NCBI RefSeq assembly: GCF_001610875.1
Contig: NZ_CP011272.1
Coordinates: forward strand, 1,097,988-1,161,987
Source of the DNA: Pirellula sp. SH-Sr6A
GTDB taxonomy: Bacteria > Planctomycetota > Planctomycetia > Pirellulales > Pirellulaceae
DNA: 64,000 nucleotides
Direction of reading: 5' to 3'
A program made the translations under genes and the position numbers. This document shows, one piece after another, positions 26,169-34,304 of the stretch. A model generated the notes under the pieces. It worked only from the letters and a program-made list of their open reading frames with translations, searched no databases and was not told the DNA's origin. Within the stretch, counting starts at the first letter, position 1. Every line of letters begins with the position of its first letter.

Positions 26169-28079
26169 ATGAAAAATTTTTTTAAAGCTGTTCGAGAATC
26201 GATCCATCTCGCCCCAGCGATCGCCTTGGCGACGCTTTGCTCGATCGGTATCGCTTTGCTCTGGGGTGGGAACATCACGGCGCTCGCCCCTGTGATCGAA
26301 ATCACCCTGCGAAACGAATCGATTCAAACCTATCTTGAAAAACAAGCCGCCTCCATCGAATCGGACATCGCAGCGAAACAGGCTCTGATCCAAGACGTCA
26401 ATCTTGCCCCCCTTCAACAGTCGAACATCCAAAGCGAAGTCGCCGATCTTCAAAACACACTCAAGTCCAAGAATTGGCAATTGGAATGGGCCAAAACCCT
26501 CCTCCCCAACGACCCTTTCTTGACAATCTGCTCGATCATGGGCGTCCTTGTTTGCACAACACTCCTCAAACATGTGTTGATGCTGACGAGCGACATGCTG
26601 CTGGGATACGCCTCTACCTCGATCGTTCGAGATCTGCGTCGCCGCATTTTCGCGAAATCGCTTCAGATGGACAAGGCTCAGCATCAATCTGTCGGCAACA
26701 GCACTTTGCTCGCCTCGATCACGTCTGCAACCGATGGGCTATCGGCCGGACTTCTGGCATGCTTCGGAATTTTGATCCGCGAACCGCTGCGTGTGATCTC
26801 CTGTTTGGTACTCGCTTGTCTAATCTCCTGGAGACTCCTCTTCCTTTCCGTTGTTCTCGCTCCGGTCCTGGTCGCGGTCATCGTCTACTTTAACAAAAAA
26901 ATCCGCTCGATTGCAGCCTCGATCCTGGGGCGAAACGCAGGCTTCCACGAAGTCTTACTAGAAGCCCTTAACAATATCTTCACCGTCCAAGCCTTTACGA
27001 TGGAGCCAAGGGAGAAGGTGCGATTCGACGAATGCACGAGAGACATGCAACGAATCGGTCTTCGCATGACCTTCTATTCGGGACTTTCCAAACCATTCAC
27101 GGAGCTCGTCGGAGTCGGCATGGTGGCGATCACCGTTTGCGCTGGTGCCTATCTTGTCGTCAATCAAGAGACACACATTTTCTTTTTGAAAATCCGAGAC
27201 ACCCCGATCTCCGTTACCGAACTCCTCATCTTCTTCGGACTCTTGATCGGCGCGAGCGATCCGCTTCGAAAACTCTCCGGTGTTTCTATTTTGATCTATA
27301 GCGGTGCAATGGCCGCCAACATGATCTACGGCATCCTCGAATCCAAACCCAACGTACAAGATCCAGAAAGCCCTGCCCTGTTGCCGGGACGAGCGCATGC
27401 ACTCTCCATTGAAAACCTTTCGTTTCATTACAACGAGTCGCACCCGATTCTCCAGAATATTCAACTCGATATCCCGTTCGGTCGGACGATCGCCCTCCTC
27501 GGGCATAACGGCAGTGGGAAATCGACGATGATCCAACTTCTCTGCCGTTACTATGATCCGACCGACGGCGCAATCACACTTGGCGGAGTCGACATTCGAA
27601 AGCTCGCACTTCGCGATTTGAGAGGTCGCATTGCGTTGGTAAGCCAAAGTACCGAACTCTTCAACCGAACGGTCATGGAAAATATCCAGTACGGCTCCCC
27701 AGACGCGACCGAGGAAGAAGTCATCGAGGCAGCCAAATTAGCCCACGCACATGACTTCATCACTGAAGCTCTAAGCGATGGATACCAAACCATCGTCGGG
27801 CAAGGTGGGCAAAAGCTCAGCGGGGGACAACGCCAACGCATCGCCCTCGCTCGAGCTATCCTGCGTAAACCTGAAATCTTGATCCTCGACGAGTCCACCA
27901 GTCAGATCGACATGGCTAGCGAAATCCAGATCCGTGAAACCCTTCAAACCATGAAGGGAAACATGACCATCATCATCATCACCCACCGCGAAGCCCTGAT
28001 TGCACTCGCGGATGAGGTCTACACGCTTCAGAGAGGAAAACTGGAGTCAACACCCCATTCCCTCCAAGCGGTTGCTTAA
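26169..28079 (+). CDS. MsbA-like ABC exporter (permease-ATPase fusion) with long TM1-TM2 insert
   Basis: This 636-residue half-transporter has six transmembrane helices and a C-terminal ATPase. Walker A is GHNGSGKST (near residue 444), the signature is LSGGQRQRIALARA (near 550), Walker B is ILILDEST (about 570), and the H-loop is IIIITHRE. Between TM1 and TM2, residues about 45-115 form a polar, glutamine-rich stretch (LEKQAASIESDIAAKQAL, NIQSEVADLQNTLKSK) predicted to be a periplasmic coiled coil, unlike standard MsbA. It likely exports a lipid-linked glycan or lipid, as the last gene of the polysaccharide island. Its stop overlaps the convergent next gene by four bases. Confidence 0.9.
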   Translation: MKNFFKAVRESIHLAPAIALATLCSIGIALLWGGNITALAPVIEITLRNESIQTYLEKQAASIESDIAAKQALIQDVNLAPLQQSNIQSEVADLQNTLKSKNWQLEWAKTLLPNDPFLTICSIMGVLVCTTLLKHVLMLTSDMLLGYASTSIVRDLRRRIFAKSLQMDKAQHQSVGNSTLLASITSATDGLSAGLLACFGILIREPLRVISCLVLACLISWRLLFLSVVLAPVLVAVIVYFNKKIRSIAASILGRNAGFHEVLLEALNNIFTVQAFTMEPREKVRFDECTRDMQRIGLRMTFYSGLSKPFTELVGVGMVAITVCAGAYLVVNQETHIFFLKIRDTPISVTELLIFFGLLIGASDPLRKLSGVSILIYSGAMAANMIYGILESKPNVQDPESPALLPGRAHALSIENLSFHYNESHPILQNIQLDIPFGRTIALLGHNGSGKSTMIQLLCRYYDPTDGAITLGGVDIRKLALRDLRGRIALVSQSTELFNRTVMENIQYGSPDATEEEVIEAAKLAHAHDFITEALSDGYQTIVGQGGQKLSGGQRQRIALARAILRKPEILILDESTSQIDMASEIQIRETLQTMKGNMTIIIITHREALIALADEVYTLQRGKLESTPHSLQAVA

Positions 28080-29572
28080 CGCTGTGTCCCGGCACGCCCC
28101 GCAATCCCAATGGGAATCGCCGCTTGGTCCAGTCGATCCGCGGATTGGATCAACAGCATCCCTAAGTTCTTGAGCTTGCGGGACACGATTCGAGTCGACT
28201 GCAGACTCAATTCTTGAGCTGCCGGCTCCCATCCGCTCAGCCGGTCATACACTCCCGCCACCATCGAACTCCAAGCAGCGGAAAACCAAGCCTCGAAGGG
28301 AGAGCCCTCAACCAACGCCTCCTCGATCAAGGTCTCCTCAACCAACACGTCCGCAACCAACGCGTCCTCGGCCAACACCTGCGGTTCCATATCTTTCTCG
28401 ACACTCGATTGCACTAAGCTCGGTTGGCCGATGTCCAGCAGAAGCCCTTCGGGTGGAAACATCGGTTTCGCCGCAAAACCTTCGAGTTTGTATTCGTACC
28501 GCGGTCCGTGCGTACGCAACTCCCAAGAACGAATGTTCCAATCGGGTGCGATCCAATTTCGAAGCATCTCACTTTCGTCCGACACGAGCAGCTCCACCTC
28601 GGCATCCGCCTCCCCCTGCTCGATGTCCATGGAATCGGGCTCGCCCTCGACGACCTGGGCCAAAACAAACTCCGGTGCTACCGGCTCCACCACAGCGGGC
28701 TCAGCTCCGGGGATCGTGCAGTGCCCGAGCCCTATACACGCATCGGGTTCCTTGGACGCATCTGTGAGTGCCAACCGATCTCCTTCGAGAATCGGCGGTT
28801 GCCCGCCCACCGATTCCGCTGGTTGCTGGCAGTGGGGTTCGACAACCAAATCCGATGCCACAATTTCTCCGTCGGCACCTGACGGGATCGGGATCGAGGC
28901 GTTTGCGAAATGCGACTCAGCGAAGCAAGAGTCGAAATTGGTAACCAACGCTGGAGCTGCTACAAGAGTCGCTTCGAGATCTCCATCGCTGGTCTGTTCG
29001 GCACGGTACAGATCTTCGGTGGACGACGTATTGGCTAACTCTTCCTCGAAGACATAGACAAACAGATTCCCGTCGAGGTCCCGCTTAGGGAACGAGGCCT
29101 CCACCCATCCGTCACCGCTTGGAGCAGTCAACGACGGAGTTCCCGTTCCCACGACGAGCGCAAGTTGCGACAGGTGTCCCCTCGCTGCCCGCCCCAGTTC
29201 ATATTGACGGGTTAACCATGCGCCCAAGCCGCTTCCTGTTGTTCGAAAGCCATGTATCCAAGCCGAGCAATGCAACCGAGGCAAATGATGGTGAAGTAGC
29301 GAGTAGACGACTTGCCGATCGATCTGAAAGCGATCGGCACGAATGCAATCGTCGAACTCAAACTCGCAAGCGATACCCTTGAGGGTGGTGGCGATGGGTT
29401 CACCGGAAAAGCCGGATTCCCAAGGATCGTATTCGCGATCATTGAGAAAACAGACTTGGTTCCATGGCGTGTTTTGAATCCCAGCGAATGCGATGTCTGC
29501 CGAGGTTCCTGCGATAGCAAGACTCGCAGCAAGGAGACCGCGGAGGAGCTGACGAAATTGAAGGAAACGCAT
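28076..29572 (-). CDS. Exported planctomycete-specific hypothetical protein with low-complexity region
   Basis: This 498-residue protein starts with a signal peptide (QLLRGLLAASLAIAGTSADIAFA). The first 180 residues are globular-looking, with paired cysteines (VCFLNDREYDPWESGFSGEP, IACEFEFDDCIRADRF, LHCSAWIHGF). Residues about 190-340 are acidic and low-complexity. Near 410-440 a degenerate repeat of the form (V/L)xEEALVE occurs (EDALVADVLVEETLIEEALV), encoded by imperfect 15-base DNA repeats at about 28305-28380. The C-terminal 80 residues are helical. No family is recognised. It is convergent with and overlaps the ABC exporter gene by four bases, and it is divergent from apbE. Confidence 0.7.
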   Translation of the reverse strand: MRFLQFRQLLRGLLAASLAIAGTSADIAFAGIQNTPWNQVCFLNDREYDPWESGFSGEPIATTLKGIACEFEFDDCIRADRFQIDRQVVYSLLHHHLPRLHCSAWIHGFRTTGSGLGAWLTRQYELGRAARGHLSQLALVVGTGTPSLTAPSGDGWVEASFPKRDLDGNLFVYVFEEELANTSSTEDLYRAEQTSDGDLEATLVAAPALVTNFDSCFAESHFANASIPIPSGADGEIVASDLVVEPHCQQPAESVGGQPPILEGDRLALTDASKEPDACIGLGHCTIPGAEPAVVEPVAPEFVLAQVVEGEPDSMDIEQGEADAEVELLVSDESEMLRNWIAPDWNIRSWELRTHGPRYEYKLEGFAAKPMFPPEGLLLDIGQPSLVQSSVEKDMEPQVLAEDALVADVLVEETLIEEALVEGSPFEAWFSAAWSSMVAGVYDRLSGWEPAAQELSLQSTRIVSRKLKNLGMLLIQSADRLDQAAIPIGIAGRAGTQR

Positions 29573-29927
29573 GAATTGGCCTCGATACCGTTCGCAGTCG
29601 GAGGACCAACCAATAGCTGACTCAGCGCGGAGGCTGAATCAGCCATCCGTGGCCACGTCGAGTCGAACAACTAGGGAATGGGTTTTGTTTTAGGGTGGGG
29701 GCCGTCTGTCCGATCCCTTCGGACGCAACGGCAGTAAATTTGTTATCGAACCAACTAGCGTGAACATTCATCGTTACGGGTTCACAAGTCCCTATTTCTT
29801 ACCCAAGCGATTGGGGTTACCCGACCCTCAAGCTTTTTGCAGAACGTAACGATTAGTCCTGTTAAGATTGTCGAATCTCCGCCATGCACCATTCCTTTCC
29901 CGAGTACACCCCTCCAACAACTCCGCC
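29573..29927. other. Divergent intergenic spacer upstream of apbE
   Basis: This 355-base spacer separates two divergent genes and should contain both promoters. A 6-bp stem (GTCCGA 29708-29713, TCGGAC 29719-29724) with a five-base loop is the only small structure noticed. No coding frame is convincing, and no clear promoter box can be assigned. Confidence 0.4.
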
Positions 29928-30998
29928 ATGAAGATTTCACTTTGGCTCGCCGCTTCCATTGCCTTCATCGCGGCAACAGCGTGCTCGCCTCCATCTTGCG
30001 CTCAGTCCCGCACGCCTGAAGATGTGTCGCCACCAACTAGACTCAAGCGATTCGAGACCAGGACTCAGGCGATGGGATCGAATCTGGACATGGTTCTCTA
30101 TGCAGAAAGCCTCGATGCGGCGCGTGCCGCGTTCGAAAACGCAATCGATTGCTTGGAACGTCATTCAATTCCTTTAAACCACTACGTCGCCGAGAGTGAA
30201 GTCAATCAACTGCCGTCTCTCTCGGCACGATCGCCTCGCCCGATTTCGCCGGTACTCGCACGGGCGATTGAACGCTCGCGACAATGGTTCGGATGGTCTC
30301 AAGGTGCTTTTGATTCCACGCAGCGCGAGACGATACAGCTTTGGTCTCGCGCTCGTCGTCTTAAGACTCTCCCGGATCCGGAAGCCATCCAAAAAGCGTT
30401 GCAGCGAAGTACTTGGGAAAAAATCGAATTGCGAGAGGATGCCCAAAGGTCGATGACAATCACGCACGAGGGTCCGCGGCTTTCCCTCGATGTCGGCGGG
30501 CTAGCAGTCGGGCTACTTCTCGATGACATGATGCTTGCCATTCGGGAAAGCGGCATTACCAGCGCCCTGATCAATGCAGGGGGGGACATCATCGTTAGCG
30601 ATCCGCCCCCCAATCGCGAGGGCTGGAGCATTTCCGTCGCGGGTCTCCAATGGGGCGATGCTCCGCTGTTGAACGTCGAATTGCGAAACGGGGCGATCAC
30701 GTCGTCAGGCGATCTGAACCAGTTCGCGATGATCGACGGGGTGCGATATGGGCACATCATCGATCCACGAAGTGGTCGGCCGGTTTCGCAACGCAGAAGC
30801 GTCACCGTCATCGCGGATCAGGCGATCGATGCGGATGCCGGCGCCACCGCTTTGGCCGCACTAGGACATGAGGAGAGCTTTCGCCTGTCTGAAAGAATGC
30901 CGATCCGGGAAGTCTACTATCTATGGCTTCCCGAAAACGAAACGAATCCTCATTTCCGAACTTGGGTGTATCCGTCTGTTAACGCGCCAACTCGCTGA
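29928..30998 (+). CDS. apbE: FAD:protein FMN transferase (ApbE family), predicted exported or lipoprotein
   Basis: The ATG at 29928 gives a 356-residue protein with a signal sequence MKISLWLAASIAFIAATACS. The segment IAATAC could be a lipobox, making it a lipoprotein outside the inner membrane, as is usual for ApbE. Known members attach FMN from FAD covalently to a Ser/Thr of target proteins. Family landmarks are TQAMGSNLDMVLYAE, LSLDVGGLAVGLLLDDM, INAGGDIIVSDPPP and GHIIDPRSGRPVSQR. The last has Ser where most have Thr in DPxTG. No target flavoprotein or Na+-NQR/Rnf gene is nearby. The 3' end overlaps the convergent PmoA-family gene by 20 bases. Confidence 0.9.
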   Translation: MKISLWLAASIAFIAATACSPPSCAQSRTPEDVSPPTRLKRFETRTQAMGSNLDMVLYAESLDAARAAFENAIDCLERHSIPLNHYVAESEVNQLPSLSARSPRPISPVLARAIERSRQWFGWSQGAFDSTQRETIQLWSRARRLKTLPDPEAIQKALQRSTWEKIELREDAQRSMTITHEGPRLSLDVGGLAVGLLLDDMMLAIRESGITSALINAGGDIIVSDPPPNREGWSISVAGLQWGDAPLLNVELRNGAITSSGDLNQFAMIDGVRYGHIIDPRSGRPVSQRRSVTVIADQAIDADAGATALAALGHEESFRLSERMPIREVYYLWLPENETNPHFRTWVYPSVNAPTR

Positions 30999-32040
30999 TC
31001 TTCGCTTTAGCAAACGATTGCCATTTCGAATCGCCAGTCGACTTGTCGAACGCGTTGCGGTGCAAGATCACGCGATACGCAAACGAGATGCTCTCTCCCG
31101 ATTCGAGATGGTATCCGCCCACTTTGTCGCTGGCTGGTGGGTTATCGATTTTCGGAAAGTCCTTCACACCGAACGGGTTGTGAGCGAAAAGTCCATAGGT
31201 GCGAACGTGCCAACGTCCCTCGCTGCGATAGCTATCAGGGTGGATTAGGATTGCGATGCCGTAGGTCTTGTCATCATCGCGAAGCGTTTTCCCAGAGTAA
31301 TCAACCCATTTAGCAGGGAATCCCCACGTCGCTCCATCCACACGGCCTTCGCTACTAAGGATATGTCCTCCTCGCTTGTCCGCTCGCATCGGCTCAGGAA
31401 CACGAATCGCAAACATTCCCTCCTTGGTATCTCCAAAGTGCAAATCCATCTTCGCATGGAGCTGATAGAAGCAATCGATGATCCGTTCCTCGCCGTTGCC
31501 TCGAATCACGTATGTCGACTCGCAACTCGCGAGCGTGGGAACGGAATCGGAACACCCTCCCTGCAATTCCGTTGAAACAGAACTGACTTCCTTCGAGCCA
31601 CCTTTCCAGAGGTGGTTCGAGCGAATAACGATTCGATCGCTATGAGCCTGAATCTCAGGATCGCCCACTTGGCAGACGGTTCCTTTTCCTTTTCCTTCGG
31701 CCCAGAGATCAAATTCGTTGATTTCTCCAAAGGTCATCCACAAGGAGCGATGGTGAGGATGGTCGTGCTCTTCATCCTTCGAATCCGGTACCATCGGGTA
31801 TTCGCGCGAGAACCGCTTCGCGTCGGGTCCGATCAAGGGCCATAGAATTGGCTTCGATCCAGATCGAAAGTGATAACTGGTAACCAGGCTGCCCTGGTCG
31901 AGAACATCCACGCGCCCCGCCTTTTTCTCGATCGTATAACGCTCCTGTCCTCGGGCATGGAAGCCGACAAGACTCAACAGGGAAAACGCTAGGGCCATCA
32001 GGAGAGGAATGGAACGCGGAGATGAACGTCGAAGCAGCAT
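30979..32040 (-). CDS. PmoA-family (DUF6807) exported protein
   Basis: I place the start at the ATG at 32040, immediately before a clear signal peptide (SIPLLMALAFSLLSLVGFHARG); upstream in-frame Met codons would add a 41-residue polar leader. The mature protein, about 325 residues, has DEEHDHPHHRSLWMTFGEIN, the His-rich hallmark of planctomycete proteins annotated as methane oxygenase PmoA family. It also has RVDGATWGFPAKWVDYSGK and YGIAILIHPDSYRSEGRWHV. The annotation name is historical: it is a beta-sandwich unrelated in function to methane monooxygenase membranes. Its role is unknown; an extracellular carbohydrate role is inferred from the family's usual neighbours. Confidence 0.85.
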   Translation of the reverse strand: MLLRRSSPRSIPLLMALAFSLLSLVGFHARGQERYTIEKKAGRVDVLDQGSLVTSYHFRSGSKPILWPLIGPDAKRFSREYPMVPDSKDEEHDHPHHRSLWMTFGEINEFDLWAEGKGKGTVCQVGDPEIQAHSDRIVIRSNHLWKGGSKEVSSVSTELQGGCSDSVPTLASCESTYVIRGNGEERIIDCFYQLHAKMDLHFGDTKEGMFAIRVPEPMRADKRGGHILSSEGRVDGATWGFPAKWVDYSGKTLRDDDKTYGIAILIHPDSYRSEGRWHVRTYGLFAHNPFGVKDFPKIDNPPASDKVGGYHLESGESISFAYRVILHRNAFDKSTGDSKWQSFAKAKISELAR

Positions 32041-32165
32041 GAATCTGTTCCCGGGTAGGAGGACTTGGGGAGAGGCAAAGAAGGCATTCGAGCGGAGCTT
32101 CATCGTACCTGCGGAGAGTTGACGGAACAACATGGGGGGTATGGTGACCGGCGAACGCTCCAAGG

Positions 32166-32196
32166 CAAAAAGAAAGGGCTGGAAAATCCAGCCCTT
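32166..32196 (-). terminator. Intrinsic terminator of the FHA gene
   Basis: On the minus strand AAGGGCTGG, loop ATTTT and CCAGCCCTT form a perfect 9-bp stem (32174-32182 with 32188-32196). A T-run, TTCTTTTTG, follows immediately (about 32166-32173). It lies 46 bases after the FHA stop and fits Rho-independent termination of that gene. Confidence 0.85.
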
Positions 32197-32241
32197 GCAA
32201 AACGGTTTTTGGAGACGGAACCCGAAGGTTCGATTCTCGCG

Positions 32242-32919
32242 CTAGCGACCGCCGAAGTACTTCTTCAACGTTTCGGAGGCGGCATCCTTGGTGTTCTTGG
32301 TTGCAGGGCCAGAGTTCATCTTGGGGAGCTTGATGGGCTCGCGTTTCTCGAACTTTCGAGGCTTCGCGTCTTCTTCATCAGACTTTTCTTCGACCTCTTC
32401 TAGCTTGCTCGCTTCTACCCGAGTCGTGTCTTCCATCGTGAACTGACGAGTGTCCTGCTCGGTTGGCACGGTGGGGACATTGCGATCGACTTGGTCGGCC
32501 TCCAAAAGCCAGGAACTGATGTCGAAACTCTCCTTGGAATCGAAGCCAGTCTGTTCGGTCATTCGCTCGGCTGCCTGCTTGACATTGGCAACCTCCGACT
32601 GCTTGGAATTGGCGATTCCGACTTCGATGCTCACCTCGAACTCAAGCTGTCCACAACGGATTTTATCTCCCGTTTTGAGGATCTTTGCTTTATCCGGGGA
32701 AAGCTGCTTGTCGTTGACGAAGGTCCCGTTGCGACTGCGAAGATCGACCAGCAACAGGCGCCCGTCTTTCTGGACGAACGCACAATGCTTACGGCTGATC
32801 GACTCGCTCTTCGGTCGAAGCTGGCAAGATTCGCTGCGGCCGATCAAGAACTTTTCGTCTTTGATAGGGATTTCCTTCCCTTCATGCGTTCCCGACAAAA
32901 CCTTCAAGATAATCTGCAT
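32242..32919 (-). CDS. FHA-domain protein
   Basis: The start is at the ATG at 32919, because GAGGAACGGC sits at normal ribosome-binding distance; an upstream in-frame start is possible but less supported. The product is 225 residues. Residues 1-105 form a forkhead-associated domain with the phosphothreonine-binding signature FLIGRSESCQL (Gly27-Arg28), SISRKHCAF (Ser42-Arg43-Lys44-His45) and SRNGTFVND (Asn64-Gly65). The remainder is charged and disordered, ending GPATKNTKDAASETLKKYFG. FHA domains bind phosphothreonine proteins, so a link to Ser/Thr kinases such as the one at 35512 is likely in general, but the partner is not shown here. Confidence 0.9.
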   Translation of the reverse strand: MQIILKVLSGTHEGKEIPIKDEKFLIGRSESCQLRPKSESISRKHCAFVQKDGRLLLVDLRSRNGTFVNDKQLSPDKAKILKTGDKIRCGQLEFEVSIEVGIANSKQSEVANVKQAAERMTEQTGFDSKESFDISSWLLEADQVDRNVPTVPTEQDTRQFTMEDTTRVEASKLEEVEEKSDEEDAKPRKFEKREPIKLPKMNSGPATKNTKDAASETLKKYFGGR

Positions 32920-33045
32920 TGCCGTTCCTCTTTTCGCTCCCGTTTCAGCGCCCTTCAGTAGGTCCACGCCACCAAAATCGTTTCAGCGACCCGACCTATG
33001 AACGTCCATTCTACACGATACACCACGCTCTATGGCCAATCGTTT

Positions 33046-33864
33046 TCAATCTGGGAATCGGGCGTCATCCCACTTGCACGCGATCACTTGGTCGATACCG
33101 GCCCTCAGCCTCTCGGCCAGCCATTCTCCCCAAAATCGCCATGCAAAGTCAACAATACTATTCGCGTCGGAAGGGACCGAAGCCCGTACCCAATCCGCAT
33201 CGGCTCCTTTCCCCGCGTCCTCTGACTCTAACCCGGACGCATCGGAGGAGTTTCGCGTCTGATCGAACAGCCCGTGCAAGGAAGGTGTCAACGCGGAGGC
33301 CGATAAAAGAAAACTGCCGTGCTGGAGCAAGCCCGCTGCACTGCGTCTCTGCGCGCTGCCTAATATTTTATCCTGGCCGATCAAGACATCCACAGGCGAC
33401 CTGCGCATAAAGCAGAGAAAAGGCTCCGCCTGGGAAACTTTTCTCGTTCCAGCAGCGGAACAAGTGCACTGCTCCGACAACTTGGCGTCCCACCCCATTT
33501 CCCGCAATCCATTCACGATCGCAAGGTGGGTTGACCGGTAAATCGCTTCGCTGTGCCCTTTTAGTCCAAGTTCTGGACGGGACGGAATCACCAAACTATA
33601 GGTCCATTCCAGATCGTGGAGGATCGCCCCGCCACCGGTCTTGCGCCGGACTCTCGGGGCAGTCGACCATCGTTCCTCGGCAGGGATCTCCTCTTCGTCT
33701 TGAAAATGCCCAAGCGAAAGCGTCGGACTGGACCACCGATACATTCTCAGCACGACTGGAGAATGGGACTGAAGCTCCGCGAGCATCCTATTGTCGGCGT
33801 CCATATTGAACTCCCCGGACTGAGGAGAATCCCATCGCACAATACCTCGAAGCTCTTTGGCCAC
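33046..33864 (-). CDS. Lipoate-protein ligase A-like (BPL/LplA/LipB fold)
   Basis: I choose the GTG at 33864 because GGAAAGG lies seven bases upstream and the gene then follows gcvH by 53 bases. The in-frame start at 34008 would lie inside gcvH. The product is 272 residues. Landmarks are MYRWSSPTLSLGHFQ, the RRKTGGGAILHDLEWTYSL block with the RRxTGGGAxxHD lipoyl/ATP motif, and the lysine of DKILGSAQRR followed by LLQHGSFLLS. It attaches lipoic acid or octanoate to a lipoyl domain. GcvH, encoded immediately upstream, is the obvious acceptor. The start remains the least certain feature. Confidence 0.85.
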   Translation of the reverse strand: MAKELRGIVRWDSPQSGEFNMDADNRMLAELQSHSPVVLRMYRWSSPTLSLGHFQDEEEIPAEERWSTAPRVRRKTGGGAILHDLEWTYSLVIPSRPELGLKGHSEAIYRSTHLAIVNGLREMGWDAKLSEQCTCSAAGTRKVSQAEPFLCFMRRSPVDVLIGQDKILGSAQRRSAAGLLQHGSFLLSASALTPSLHGLFDQTRNSSDASGLESEDAGKGADADWVRASVPSDANSIVDFAWRFWGEWLAERLRAGIDQVIACKWDDARFPD

Positions 33865-33917
33865 AGTAACCTTTCCCGCTGGTTCGCTGTCTTGGAAAGC
33901 TACCCAACCGTGGGGAA

Positions 33918-34304
33918 TTAGTTCTGCCCACACTGTTTCTGATATGCATCCCAACTGAGCAACCGGTCCAGCTCGCTGGGGTCGGACATCTTTACCTTCA
34001 TGATCCAACCGGCATCGTAAGGATCTGTGTTGAGAGTTTCCAAGTGATTTGCCAACGCGTCGTTCACCTCGACAACTTCACCTGAAACCGGGCTGTACAT
34101 CGGGCTGACCGCCTTCACGCTTTCGACCTCCCCAAACTCCTCCCCGGCAGCCACCTTTTGCCCCACCTTGGGCATCGCCATGAACACCAAATCGGTCAGC
34201 TCGGCGACTGCGAATGCGGAAATCCCCACGGTCGCTAACTCGCCTTGGACCCCTGCCCACTCGTGAGACTCGCAGAATCGAAGTTGCTCTGGTTTGATCG
34301 TCAT
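33918..34304 (-). CDS. gcvH: Glycine cleavage system H protein
   Basis: This 128-residue lipoyl carrier shuttles the aminomethyl group between the P, T and L components of the glycine cleavage system. It starts in an ATGA overlap with the gcvT stop. The lipoyl-lysine is Lys64 in FGEVESVKAVSPMYSP. HEWAGVQGELATVGIS and LANHLETLNTDPYDAGWIMK are standard family blocks. It lies between gcvT and the lipoate ligase, so carrier, partner and modifying enzyme are co-transcribed. No gcvP is present in the window. Confidence 0.95.
   Translation of the reverse strand: MTIKPEQLRFCESHEWAGVQGELATVGISAFAVAELTDLVFMAMPKVGQKVAAGEEFGEVESVKAVSPMYSPVSGEVVEVNDALANHLETLNTDPYDAGWIMKVKMSDPSELDRLLSWDAYQKQCGQN

Noticed and set aside
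28431-29057. Plus-strand frames opposite the 498-residue exported protein
   Set aside because: They mirror its low-complexity codons and have no signal or domain; the minus-strand frame has a signal peptide and paired cysteines.
33865-34008. Longer N-terminus for the lipoate ligase
   Set aside because: The extra region lies inside gcvH in another frame; the GTG at 33864 has a suitable ribosome site and gives the usual length.
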